Shown: positions 24,309 through 32,811 of the stretch, in pieces
Numbering within the stretch: the first letter of the stretch is position 1
Layout: each line of letters begins with the position of its first letter
Source: Oscillospiraceae bacterium
GTDB lineage: Bacteria; Bacillota; Clostridia; Oscillospirales; CAG-272
Direction: 5' to 3'
Assembly (NCBI GenBank): GCA_015063805.1
Contig: SVTK01000006.1
Coordinates: forward strand, 54,581-118,580
Length of the DNA stretch: 64,000 nucleotides
Translations under genes and position numbers: made by a program
The notes under the pieces: model-generated
Told to the model about the DNA's origin: nothing
What the model saw: the letters and a program-made list of their open reading frames with translations, nothing else
The model's database searches: none

Positions 24309-25622
24309 GTGGGGGGCGAGTTTTTCCTGCCTGCCGGCGGTCACCCCAACCCCAGGCAGGCGGAGTTCTTTGCCTCCCGGGTGCGGTACACCGCTTACGG
24401 CGGTGCCCGGGGCGGAGGAAAATCCTGGGCGCTTCGGCGGAAGCTGGCGGCCATGTGTCTGCGCTGGCCGGGGCTTCGCGCCATGCTGGTGCGGCGGAGC
24501 TACGGCGAGCTGAAGGGCAATCACCTGGGGCCCATGCTGGAGGAGTACGGCACCCTTTGTCGGTGGAGCGAGGGGGAGAAGACCCTGTTCTTTCCCGGCG
24601 GGAGCCGCATTCAGTTTGCCTACTGCGACGGTGAGAACGATGTCCTGCGCTATCAGGGGCAGGAGTACGACGTGATCGCCATTGACGAGGCCACACAGCT
24701 CAGCGAGCTGCAGTTTGCGGCCCTCAAGGCCTGTCTGCGCGGAACGGCACAGCGGCCGCGGCGGATGTATTTGACCTGCAACCCCGGCGGGATCGGACAC
24801 GCATGGGTCAAGCGGCTTTTCATTGATCGCGATTTTCGCGAGGGTGAGGATCCGGGTGACTATCGGTTCATTCCTGCGCGGGTCTATGACAACGCCGTTC
24901 TGCTGGACGCTGATCCCGATTATGTCAGACAGCTGGAGAGCCTGCCCGAGCGGCTTCGTGATGCCTGGCTTCACGGACGGTGGGATGTGTTCGAGGGGCA
25001 GTTTTTCCCCGAGTTTTGCCCCGAGCTGCATATCTGCGGCCCCATGGAGCTGCCCTTCGGCTGGCGGTGCTTTGCTGCCCTGGACTACGGCTTCGATATG
25101 CTGGCGGTGCTGCTGTTGGCGGTGGATTATGATGGCGGGCTCTGGGTGCTGGGTGAGCACTGTGAGAGCGGCCTGAGCCTGGGTGAGGCCGGCCGTCGGG
25201 TGGTGGAGTTTTTCGGTGAGGCGGGGCCGCGGGTGGAATACATTGCGGCTTCTCCGGATCTGTGGAATCGCCGCCAGGACAGCGGGCGGAGCGGTGTGGA
25301 GATCCTTTGCGCGGTGGTGGGGATGCCTCCCCTGCTTCGGGCCGACAACCGCCGCGTGGCGGGATGGCGCGTCCTGCGGGAATTTTTGACCGGTGGGGCG
25401 GGGGAGGCAGGACTGCACATTGCGTCAACCTGCACGACGCTGATCAGTTCGCTGTCTGCCCTGCGCTTCGACCCGGTTCGCACCGAGGATGCTGCCGACC
25501 GTCCCCACGAGATCACCCATGCGCCGGAGGCTTTGCGCTACGGCGCCATGAGCTGTCTGCCCCCGCCTGTGGCCGAGGATTTTTCCTTTGGTCGGGGCGG
25601 GGCGCGGGGATACTGGAACTGA
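24309..25622 (+). CDS. Phage terminase large subunit (packaging ATPase/nuclease)
   Basis: 437 residues. The ATPase motor shows Walker A GGARGGGKS (residues 31-39), VRRSYGELKG, and Walker B VIAIDEA with Asp126-Glu127, followed by coupling motif TCNPGG. The C-terminal RNase H-like nuclease begins at FAALDYGFD (about residue 258) and continues ASPDLWNRRQ. Length and motif order are complete, so the enzyme looks intact. GTG 24309 is the start, using the GGAGAG near the terS stop. Strong GC-rich codon use like the host suggests long residence. Confidence 0.92.
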   Translation: MGGEFFLPAGGHPNPRQAEFFASRVRYTAYGGARGGGKSWALRRKLAAMCLRWPGLRAMLVRRSYGELKGNHLGPMLEEYGTLCRWSEGEKTLFFPGGSRIQFAYCDGENDVLRYQGQEYDVIAIDEATQLSELQFAALKACLRGTAQRPRRMYLTCNPGGIGHAWVKRLFIDRDFREGEDPGDYRFIPARVYDNAVLLDADPDYVRQLESLPERLRDAWLHGRWDVFEGQFFPEFCPELHICGPMELPFGWRCFAALDYGFDMLAVLLLAVDYDGGLWVLGEHCESGLSLGEAGRRVVEFFGEAGPRVEYIAASPDLWNRRQDSGRSGVEILCAVVGMPPLLRADNRRVAGWRVLREFLTGGAGEAGLHIASTCTTLISSLSALRFDPVRTEDAADRPHEITHAPEALRYGAMSCLPPPVAEDFSFGRGGARGYWN

Positions 25623-25650
25623 CTTCTGTGCAGAAGAAAAGGAGGAGATT

Positions 25651-27408
25651 ATGGCAACCATTCACACAAAGGGGGCGGGAACGTCCCTGGCCTTTGACGG
25701 CTTCGGCGGCATCGACCGACGGTGGAAGGGAAGAGGTGGGAAGGGCGATGCTGTTTACGATCTGCAGAATCTGCGGGTGGACGGCGGCGGTGCTCTCCGC
25801 CGCCGATGCGGCTATGGCAGGCTGGCTGTCCTGCCTGCCCGGATTCGCGGGCTTTGGTCGGGGATTTTTGCGGGAGCGCCCTGTGCTTTTGCGGCGGCGG
25901 GGGATCGGCTGTACCGTCTGTCGGCCGCCGACGGCAGCTGCACCGAGGTCGGTACAATCTCTCCCGGGGAGGGGCGTGTCAACCTCTTCCTCTGGCGGGA
26001 CACCCTGATCTGCCTTGACGGGGAAGAAATCCGTACCTATGACGGTGAGCGCTGCACGGCGGCAGATCCTTACATTCCTCTGGTGACCGAGGTGGATGAT
26101 GTCAGCGGCACCGAGACATCCCTTGAGTCCATCAATCTTATCGGCAGGAGGGTGAGGGTGAAATTTCGTCTGCAGGGGAGAAACTATCTCATCTTCAAGT
26201 TCCCCGTGGCTGAGGTGGAGCAGTTGAGAAATGCTGAGACAGGCGAGGAGGTTGACAACTGGTCGTTTCAGATTGAGGGCGGGGAAATCCCGTTTATTCT
26301 GTTTGACGGTTATCCCGAGAGTACCGCCTGGCTGGTGGCGACTCTGGTGCTCCGGGATGACTATTATCGCTGTGCCGATATTGCAGCCTGCGGCGGTGCG
26401 GTGATTTGGGGTGGTACCGAAGACAGCCGCATTCTTTGCTTCGGCGGCGGCAGGCAGGGGGAGATTTTCAGTTCTGCCGAGGTGGACGCCCTGCGGCTGG
26501 CCGAGGCCAAGCGGCATAGTGCCAGTGATGGAAAGCTGTACTTTCCCCTGTCAGGATGCTTTTGCCTGGGAGACGGACGGTACCCGGTCCGTGCTGCCTG
26601 CCCCCACTACGACCGCCTGCTGATCTTCACCGACGGCGAATGCTGGGCATCCGATTTTGATACGGACAGTGGGCAGGCCGTTTCCGTCCTCCCCATCAAT
26701 TCGGGAGTCGGCTGCAGCGCCGACGGCGGTGCGGTCCTGGCGGGCAATGATCCCGTGACGGTGGCAGACGGGGCGGTATGGCGCTGGACAGCCAGCCGTC
26801 TTCAGCGGGACGAGTGCAGTGCAGAGCAGATCTCGGCGAGAGTGTCAGATTTGCTGGGAGAGGACTTCACTGCGCGTGCGCTGGTGTTCGGATCCCGTTC
26901 AAGGAGCGAGATCTGGCTGGCTGATCCCGCATCCGAGGCGGGGGAGGTGCTGGTGTACCGTACCGATCTTGACCTTTGGTACCGATTTACCGGCATTCGG
27001 GCAGAGGGATTCTTTGCCTGGAATGGGGATGTGGGCTTCTGGTGCGGAGACACGGTGTTCTGTTTTGCCGAGCACCTGGATACCGACGATGGGGAGAACA
27101 TTCCCATTCGTCTGACCCTGGACGGGCTTTCGGCGGGGGCACCGGGGCGACTGCAGCATCTGACGCGGTTTGCCCTGTCCCTGCGGGGAGAATTCTCTCC
27201 CATAACCCTGACCGCGCAGACCGACAGGGGACGCAGAACGGTGCGGACTTTGGCGGCGGGAGGAGGAGCGGAGAAGAACAGTTTCCTTGACTTGCCTCTG
27301 CACAGCGGCCGCTTCCGTACCCTGCGGCTCACTTTAGCGGGGGAGGGGAAACAGGCCCCCGAAATCCGGGGCTTGTATCTCTGTGCCGAGCCCGGCGGCC
27401 GAAACTGA
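25651..27408 (+). CDS. Phage-type beta-propeller structural protein (P22 gp10-like, tentative)
   Basis: 585 residues from ATG 25651 (SD AGGAGGAG). The N-terminus reads GFGGIDRRWKG...VYDLQNLRVDGGGALRRRCGY, a pattern seen in podovirus tail-nozzle or DNA-stabilisation proteins, where a list of values is loaded onto a beta-propeller. The rest is strand-rich with repeated GDRLYRLS, DTLICLDG, GGAVIWGG and DRLLIFTDGECW blade-like segments. No enzyme motif is seen. Position between large terminase and portal supports a virion role. The family assignment is inference; a structure-based search would settle it. Confidence 0.55.
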   Translation: MATIHTKGAGTSLAFDGFGGIDRRWKGRGGKGDAVYDLQNLRVDGGGALRRRCGYGRLAVLPARIRGLWSGIFAGAPCAFAAAGDRLYRLSAADGSCTEVGTISPGEGRVNLFLWRDTLICLDGEEIRTYDGERCTAADPYIPLVTEVDDVSGTETSLESINLIGRRVRVKFRLQGRNYLIFKFPVAEVEQLRNAETGEEVDNWSFQIEGGEIPFILFDGYPESTAWLVATLVLRDDYYRCADIAACGGAVIWGGTEDSRILCFGGGRQGEIFSSAEVDALRLAEAKRHSASDGKLYFPLSGCFCLGDGRYPVRAACPHYDRLLIFTDGECWASDFDTDSGQAVSVLPINSGVGCSADGGAVLAGNDPVTVADGAVWRWTASRLQRDECSAEQISARVSDLLGEDFTARALVFGSRSRSEIWLADPASEAGEVLVYRTDLDLWYRFTGIRAEGFFAWNGDVGFWCGDTVFCFAEHLDTDDGENIPIRLTLDGLSAGAPGRLQHLTRFALSLRGEFSPITLTAQTDRGRRTVRTLAAGGGAEKNSFLDLPLHSGRFRTLRLTLAGEGKQAPEIRGLYLCAEPGGRN

Positions 27409-27432
27409 TTTGCACAAGGAGGAAAATGCAAA

Positions 27433-28977
27433 ATGAAGTCAGACAACAGCACCCTCGCATGGCGGCAGTATGAGGCGGGGCGGGAATACAAGCGCCGCTG
27501 CGGCCTGTATGAGCGCATCCGCGAAAACGAGCGTTTTTGGCGAGGGGACCAATGGTACGGTGAAACCAACGACCTGCCCCGCCCGGTTTTCAACATGGTA
27601 CGCCGTATCGTGGAGTATCAGATTTGTTCGGTGATCTCCCCGGCGGTGGCAGTACTCTTTGCCAATGAAAATATGCCGATGCGCGGCGGGGACAGCAAGC
27701 TCTTCCGCGCGGGGATCTCGGCGCTGAACGCCCACATGGCCTATCGCTGGGAGCATTGCCGCATGGATCGGCTCCTGCGGCGCGCCCTGGGGGATGCGGC
27801 TATCTCGGGTGACGGCGTATTCTACGTCTACTGGGATGCCGATGCCGAGACGGGGCAGAGCTGGCGTGGGGACCTGGTCACGGCCTGCGTGGACAATGTC
27901 AACCTTTTCGTCGCCGATGTCAACCGTGCCGATATCCAGTCACAAGCTTATGTGATGCTGTCGGGTCGTGCGCGGGTGGAGGATCTGCGCCGTGAGGCCA
28001 TGGCGGCGGGGATGTCCCGAGAGAAGGCTCTGCGAGATATCTTGCCCGACGAGGAGACCGGCGCCCAGGCCGGAGATATGGCCTCGGTGGAGTTGGCCGG
28101 AGAGGATGCGGCCAAGGCCACTTACCTGATCAAATTCTGGCGGGAGGAGGGCAAGGTGGTCTTCGAGAAGTCGGTGCGGGGCGCCGTGATTCGCCGCGGA
28201 AACACCGGATGCCGCCTTTATCCCGTGGCCTATTTCAACTGGAGCGCCGTGAAGAACAGCTTCCACGGCAGTGCACCCATTACCTCTCTCATTCCCAACC
28301 AGCGCTTCCTCAACCGCGCCTACGCCATGGTGATGAAGCACATGACCGATACCGCTTTCTCCAAGGTGATCTACGATAAATCCAAGATTCCCGAGTGGAC
28401 CAATGGTGTGGGAGAGGCTATCGCTGCAGTGGGGGGCAATGTGGCCGACGCCGTTTCGGTGATTGGCGTGGGGCAGATGCAGGATGGCTATCTGCAGCTG
28501 CTGGAAAACACCCTGTCGGTGACCAAGGAGCTGGCGGGGGCTACCGATGTAGCCCTGGGTGCGGTTGACCCCAACAACACCTCGGCCATCCTTGCCCTGC
28601 AGGAGGCCTCGGCCGTTCCCCTGGAGCAGCTGCGCAGTGCCCTGTACGGCTGCGTGGAGGATCTGGCCAATATTTGGGTGGACATGATGTGTGCCTATTA
28701 CCCCGACGGTCGCCTGCTCCCCACTCGGGGCGAGCAGGGCACCGAACTGCGGGAGGTGGACTTCGCCGCTCTGCGCCGGGCTCTGCCCATGGCACGGGTG
28801 GAGGTGGGAGATGCATCCCGCTATTCGGCGGCATCCACGGTGTCGCTACTCGGTAAGCTGCTGGACGGCGGGCACATCAGCTTTGTGGAGTATCTGGAGC
28901 GTCTTCCCGCCAATTTGCTCATCGACCGGCAGTCGCTGATCGACGCACGAAAGGAGATGGATGCCCATGATGCCTGA
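27433..28977 (+). CDS. Phage portal protein (P22-like)
   Basis: 514 residues, ATG 27433 after AAGGAGG. Portal features: an early aromatic segment RIRENERFWRGDQWYG, then RPVFNMVRRIVEYQ, the central ALGDAAISGDGVFYVYWD, and the long clip/crown helix region with LEQLRSALYGCVEDLANIW and ATDVALGAVDPNNTSAILALQEAS. The last is a hallmark of portal proteins near the putative tunnel loop. It forms the dodecameric DNA channel of the capsid, docking the terminase. Length is normal for the P22-like group. Its last 17 bases overlap the scaffold-like gene. Confidence 0.88.
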   Translation: MKSDNSTLAWRQYEAGREYKRRCGLYERIRENERFWRGDQWYGETNDLPRPVFNMVRRIVEYQICSVISPAVAVLFANENMPMRGGDSKLFRAGISALNAHMAYRWEHCRMDRLLRRALGDAAISGDGVFYVYWDADAETGQSWRGDLVTACVDNVNLFVADVNRADIQSQAYVMLSGRARVEDLRREAMAAGMSREKALRDILPDEETGAQAGDMASVELAGEDAAKATYLIKFWREEGKVVFEKSVRGAVIRRGNTGCRLYPVAYFNWSAVKNSFHGSAPITSLIPNQRFLNRAYAMVMKHMTDTAFSKVIYDKSKIPEWTNGVGEAIAAVGGNVADAVSVIGVGQMQDGYLQLLENTLSVTKELAGATDVALGAVDPNNTSAILALQEASAVPLEQLRSALYGCVEDLANIWVDMMCAYYPDGRLLPTRGEQGTELREVDFAALRRALPMARVEVGDASRYSAASTVSLLGKLLDGGHISFVEYLERLPANLLIDRQSLIDARKEMDAHDA

Positions 28978-29452
28978 GGAAATGTCGGTCTCCCCGGAGA
29001 CAGAGGGCGAGTTCTGCGCCGCAGCAGCCTCGGAATCGGAGGTTGATCCCGTGGCAGGAGCGGCGGAAGAGCTGGCGGCCCTTCGTGCTGAGGCAGATGC
29101 CCTACGCCAGGAGCTTTCCGCCCAGCGCAAGCTGGCGGGACAGCTGCGGGAGTTTTCGACCCTGTATCCAGAAACGGCGGCGGAGGAGATCCCCGAGTCG
29201 GTGTGGGATGCGGTGAAGGGGGGACTCCCTCTGGCAGCGGCTTATGCCCTGCATGAGCGCAGAGCATTACTCGCCCGTGCCGAGGCGGAAGCCCAGCAGG
29301 AAAAAGCCCGCATCCGTTCCTCCGGTGCCCTGGAGGGGGGCGGAGGGGACCTCTTCTATTCCCCCGCCGAGGTGCGGGCCATGAATGCCGCCCAGGTGCG
29401 GCAGAATTATTCGGCCATTCTTGCCAGTATGCAGCGCTGGCAGATGGGATAA
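28961..29452 (+). CDS. Scaffold-like phage protein, 163 aa
   Basis: Highly charged and Ala/Glu-rich, with a predicted coiled coil (VAGAAEELAALRAEADALRQELSAQ, residues about 30-55) and a second helix around AEAEAQQEKAR. This composition, and its place between portal and coat genes, fit a capsid scaffold. The start overlaps the portal stop; three ATGs (28961, 28967, 28970) follow AAGGAG at 28951-28956, and the first is listed. The C-terminus RAMNAAQVRQNYSAILASMQRW looks like the coat-binding end found in such proteins. Assigned by context. Confidence 0.6.
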   Translation: MPMMPEEMSVSPETEGEFCAAAASESEVDPVAGAAEELAALRAEADALRQELSAQRKLAGQLREFSTLYPETAAEEIPESVWDAVKGGLPLAAAYALHERRALLARAEAEAQQEKARIRSSGALEGGGGDLFYSPAEVRAMNAAQVRQNYSAILASMQRWQMG

Positions 29453-29483
29453 ATCAAAACCAAATTGAAAAGGAGAAATGTAT

Positions 29484-30317
29484 ATGGCAATCAACAACTT
29501 TATTCCTACCGTTTGGAGCGAAACCCTGTACCATGAGCTTGACCGCGCCTATGTGGGCGTGCGCAACTGCAGCCGTGACTTCGAGGGCGATATCCGCGGC
29601 AAGGGCGATACGGTAAAGATCTGCGGTGTGGGTACCGTTTCGGTATTCGACTACACCAAGAACACCGATATGTCCGCCCCCGAGACCCTGTCCGAGAGTG
29701 TGCGCACTCTCCTCATTGACCGCGCCAAGGGCTTCAACTTCCAGATCGACGACATTGACCGTGCACAGCAGTCCCCCAAGCTCATGAGCGAGGCCATGCG
29801 TGTAGCGGCCGATGCCCTGGCCAACGCCGCTGATCAGTACATCTACAGCCTCTACACCGAGGCGGCAGAGGAGAATACCGTCAGCCGTGAGGGCGTGACC
29901 CACGATTCCATGCTGGATCTGCTCATCGAGGCACGCAAGCGTCTGATCGCCGCCGGCGTTACCGGCAGCGATGTGGTGCTGGAGGTCTCCCCCGATGTAG
30001 CGGCGCTGATCCTCAAGGCCAAGATCCTCACCTCCGACAACAACGACGAGACCCTGGAGAGCGGCTACATCGGCTCCTTCGTGGGCTTCCGCGTTTACGT
30101 CAGCGGCAACATTGCCCAGGTGAAGGACGGCGACAAGCTCTACCACAAGTGCATTGCCAGAACCCGCCGCGCCGTGGCTTTTGCCGAACAGCTCAGCGAG
30201 ATCAATGCCTACCGCCCCGAGAAGCGCTTTGCCGACGCGGTGAAGGGTCTGCACCTCTATGGCGCAAAGCTGATCTACCCCGCCGAGTATGTTCTGCTTG
30301 ATCTGAATCTGGCATAA
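29484..30317 (+). CDS. Phage major capsid protein (P22 coat-like)
   Basis: 277 residues from ATG 29484, eight bases after AAAGGAG; an ATG at 29478 is too close to that SD. Segments typical of small P22-type coat proteins are FIPTVWSETLYHELDRAYVGV at the N-terminus, GDTVKICGVGTVSVFDYT, FQIDDIDRAQ, SPDVAALILKA and the C-terminal FAEQLSEINAYRPEKRFADAVKGLHLYGAKLI. It would assemble the icosahedral shell around the scaffold. The open frame is intact and has the host's GC-rich codon use. Confidence 0.85.
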   Translation: MAINNFIPTVWSETLYHELDRAYVGVRNCSRDFEGDIRGKGDTVKICGVGTVSVFDYTKNTDMSAPETLSESVRTLLIDRAKGFNFQIDDIDRAQQSPKLMSEAMRVAADALANAADQYIYSLYTEAAEENTVSREGVTHDSMLDLLIEARKRLIAAGVTGSDVVLEVSPDVAALILKAKILTSDNNDETLESGYIGSFVGFRVYVSGNIAQVKDGDKLYHKCIARTRRAVAFAEQLSEINAYRPEKRFADAVKGLHLYGAKLIYPAEYVLLDLNLA

Positions 30318-30328
30318 GGGAGTCAGCC

Positions 30329-30712
30329 ATGACCAATCAGCGCGTGCTGGATCACGCTCTGCGGCTGATGGGGGAGGATCCCGCCGCCGGTGACATCGGG
30401 GATTATCTCGACCGCGCACCGGCTCTGCTCTGCGATGCCTGTCGCGCGTTGGCGGCGGCTGACCGTCTCTGCCGCGGGGCGGCGGGGATGGAGGAGCAGG
30501 TTCTTCCTGGGGGCGATGCCTACGGATTGGAGGAGGATTTTCCCCTCTGCGACGCCATGCTGCCGGCGGCGGCACTTCATGTGGCGTCCGGCCTGGTGTT
30601 TGACGAGAACCCCGCGCTCTCCGAACGCTTTTACGGGCGTTTCTGTGAGGCCGTGACCGCCTGCATCGGGTCCATCCCCGCGACGGTGGAGCCCATCGCA
30701 AATAAATATTGA
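30329..30712 (+). CDS. Putative head-tail adaptor protein, 127 aa
   Basis: Helical protein beginning MTNQRVLDHALRLMGEDPAAG and rich in Ala/Leu/Cys, with LPAAALHVASGLVFDENPALSERFYGRF. Size, helix content and location right after the coat gene fit the small connector proteins (gp4-like or HK97 gp6-like) that dock under the portal. No catalytic motif is seen. ATG 30329 lies 11 bases after the coat stop. It is the last gene of the cassette; AT-rich DNA begins shortly after. Confidence 0.5.
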   Translation: MTNQRVLDHALRLMGEDPAAGDIGDYLDRAPALLCDACRALAAADRLCRGAAGMEEQVLPGGDAYGLEEDFPLCDAMLPAAALHVASGLVFDENPALSERFYGRFCEAVTACIGSIPATVEPIANKY

Positions 30713-30995
30713 CCCGTCGGGGGTGCTGCACCAAAAATGCGGTACCCCCGCAATGTTATTAAGATAAGTCTTTAGATAAAGGCGAATCTTCGGATTCGTC
30801 CTTATTGGTGTTCTATATACCGTTTAGAAAAGCAATATTCTTACACCGAGCCTGTCCGCCTGGGACATAGTATTTCTGAAAATTGAGCATTTTCGGGCTG
30901 TTGTAGACTAATTTACATAATTATGATATAATTTTATCAACGAATGCACCCAAATTCAAAAATGCCACACTATATGATTGAAAGGAGGCGAGAAA
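30713..30995 (+). other. AT-rich intergenic stretch: junction between the capsid cassette and the sigma gene
   Basis: No gene is visible. A weak hairpin with G-U pairs (about 30718-30752) follows the last cassette gene. A stem GGCGAATC/GATTCGTC closed by a C(TTCG)G tetraloop stands at 30781-30800. A TATAAT at 30927-30932 without a good -35 is the likely promoter of the sigma gene. Composition shifts sharply to AT-rich from about 30760. Confidence 0.5.
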
Positions 30996-32537
30996 ATGCA
31001 AGATACGAATGAAATGCGCGATAGGCTCATCAATGAATTTGTCGAAAACTATACGGAGAAGCTGTTTTACTTCTGTTTGAAAAAGACAGGCAGTCATATT
31101 GAATCTGAAGATCTGACACAAGATATCGCTCTTCAGATCATCACGTCTTTGAACAAAGGTACGATCCCAACGAGCTTTTCGGCGTGGGTATGGCAGATTG
31201 CGCGCAACCGCTATTCCGTATGGGCAAAAGAAAAGCATAAGCGCAACGAGTCGGTAACCGGTTCCGATATTGGCGATTATGAGATCGAGGACGAAAGCGA
31301 AAATATCCTTGATGAAATGATACATACAGAGCAGGTGGCTCTGCTTCGGCGGGAGCTGGCGTTCATCAAAAGCGATTACCGCAACATCGTCGTTGCCTAC
31401 TACATTGAAAACAGAAACGTTCGTGAAATTGCAGAATCGCTCTCGCTTCCAACAAACACGGTGAAGTCTCGGCTTCTCCGTGCAAGACAAATTTTGAAAG
31501 AAGGTATGGATATGGCAAGAGAATTTGGGAAACGCAGTTATAATCCCGAGCAAATAGCTTTTGTTATGAACGGTAAGGATGGGAAGAAAGGACAGCCTTG
31601 GTCTATTATCACGCATTTGTTATATAAAAATATTTTTCTTGAGACATATGGAAACCCGCAAACAGCCGAGGAGCTTTCACTTGAATTGGGCATAGCATTG
31701 CCGTACATGGAAGATGAGCTTGAATTTTTAGTTCGTGAACAGCTGCTTACCAAAAGTGAAAACAAGTATCAAACTGCATTTGATATTATCAGCAAAGAAG
31801 AACAGCGCAAAATGCACGATAGCAACAGAAAAGTACAAAAGTTACTTACGAATAAAATTTGTGAACTGATCGATACTTATATTTGTGAAGACGGATCCAA
31901 AGTTAATTATGATTATGTTGGATATGAGGCTGCCAAATGGACTTTAATTGTTCGTGCGTTCGATTGGCTGAAGTTTTCTGCTCATAAAAATATGTCTGAA
32001 GAATACAGAGCCTCGTATCCATCCAGACCTGACGATGGAGCCTGGACATTGATGGGATACGAAACGATCGATTTTGAAAAGCCAAAATTTGTAGGACAAC
32101 ACGGATATCTTTCACATGATGTGAATGATATAAAAAGGGATATAGACTTCGCTCAATTTAAGTTTCAATATAATAACATTTGCGAAAAAACCCCGCTTAA
32201 TTTGAGTTGGAAAGAAGCATACACGTTATGGTTGATTTGTAGCGGGCGCATTGAGGTGTGTGAGAAATCTTATCTTGAAAAGTTGCTTGAATACGGCTAT
32301 CTTAAGAAAGATGACTCTATCATTCCCAATGTTGTAATTTTCGATAGAAATGCAGAGGAACCGCATAATGAAGAATTGTCTCAAAAGCTGACATCGTTAA
32401 AGAATGAAATTTTTGCTTTGTTCAATCAAGCCCCGGACATTGAAAGAGGTTATGTTGTCGAGCAGGCAATAATTGATGGATGGCTGAAATATGACGACGA
32501 TACAGTCAATACTATTGGAGCATATATTTATCTGTAA
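30996..32537 (+). CDS. ECF-type sigma factor with long C-terminal extension, 513 aa
   Basis: ATG 30996 follows AAAGGAGG. Residues about 8-75 form sigma-2 (LFYFCLKKTGSHIESEDLTQDIALQI...FSAWVWQIARNRY) and about 115-165 sigma-4 (YRNIVVAYYIENRNVREIAESLSLPTNTVKSRL). Instead of ending near residue 170, the protein continues for some 340 residues. A probable winged helix follows (TAEELSLELGIALPYMEDELEFLV, about 222-245), then a mixed soluble domain of unknown type. No membrane helix is present. Codon use is AT-rich, unlike all neighbours, which suggests recent acquisition. It may read an intracellular signal through the extension; targets are unknown. Confidence 0.85.
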   Translation: MQDTNEMRDRLINEFVENYTEKLFYFCLKKTGSHIESEDLTQDIALQIITSLNKGTIPTSFSAWVWQIARNRYSVWAKEKHKRNESVTGSDIGDYEIEDESENILDEMIHTEQVALLRRELAFIKSDYRNIVVAYYIENRNVREIAESLSLPTNTVKSRLLRARQILKEGMDMAREFGKRSYNPEQIAFVMNGKDGKKGQPWSIITHLLYKNIFLETYGNPQTAEELSLELGIALPYMEDELEFLVREQLLTKSENKYQTAFDIISKEEQRKMHDSNRKVQKLLTNKICELIDTYICEDGSKVNYDYVGYEAAKWTLIVRAFDWLKFSAHKNMSEEYRASYPSRPDDGAWTLMGYETIDFEKPKFVGQHGYLSHDVNDIKRDIDFAQFKFQYNNICEKTPLNLSWKEAYTLWLICSGRIEVCEKSYLEKLLEYGYLKKDDSIIPNVVIFDRNAEEPHNEELSQKLTSLKNEIFALFNQAPDIERGYVVEQAIIDGWLKYDDDTVNTIGAYIYL

Positions 32538-32598
32538 AAAATCATAATGTAAAACCACCGCCGGGAGTAACCGCAAGGGCCTCCTTGCAATAGAAAAA

Positions 32599-32634
32599 AC
32601 ACCCGTCTCAAATCATATTGACTGAGACGGGTGT
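32599..32634. terminator. Terminator hairpin after the sigma gene
   Basis: A 12-bp stem ACACCCGTCTCA/TGAGACGGGTGT with a 12-base loop. The T-run is stronger on the minus strand (GGGTGTTTTTTC), so it blocks transcription in both directions. Confidence 0.75.
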
Positions 32635-32725
32635 TACTGTTTGGCATTATTTTACTTGTATTGCCTTATCTAAATGACATTGGTCCCCCCGCATTCTTTT
32701 TGCGGCATTGTTTGTGCCTGCGGCC

Positions 32726-32754
32726 TTGACATCGGGGCATATTCGCGGTATACT
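32726..32754 (+). promoter_or_regulatory. Promoter of the SGNH hydrolase gene
   Basis: TTGACA (32726-32731), 17 bp, TATACT (32749-32754). Confidence 0.8.
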
Positions 32755-32811
32755 TATCCTATCCGTGGTGCCGTGCCGCCCGGAAATGATGCACCAAAAA
32801 GGAGAAACTTC

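Larger units (their letters stand above)
32538..32811. other. Intergenic stretch: hairpin and promoter, no gene
   Basis: Holds a small stem GCAAGG/CCTTGC near 32572-32587, the strong hairpin at 32599-32634 and the SGNH gene promoter at 32726-32754. A frame open from 32674 has no SD and is not considered coding before 32812. Confidence 0.5.

Noticed and set aside
22261..25418. Two long overlapping minus-strand frames (22261-23913 and 23718-25418)
   Set aside because: They cross a terminator and run antisense to the MBL-fold and terminase genes; no motifs.
23937..30712. Capsid cassette as a complete prophage or an RcGTA-type gene transfer agent
   Set aside because: No integrase, repressor, replication, lysis, tape-measure or tail genes are adjacent, and the gene set does not match the RcGTA order, so neither label is supported.
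32572..32587. Small inverted repeat near 32580 as an attachment site of an AT-rich island
   Set aside because: No matching copy was found near 30720-30780 and no integrase is present.
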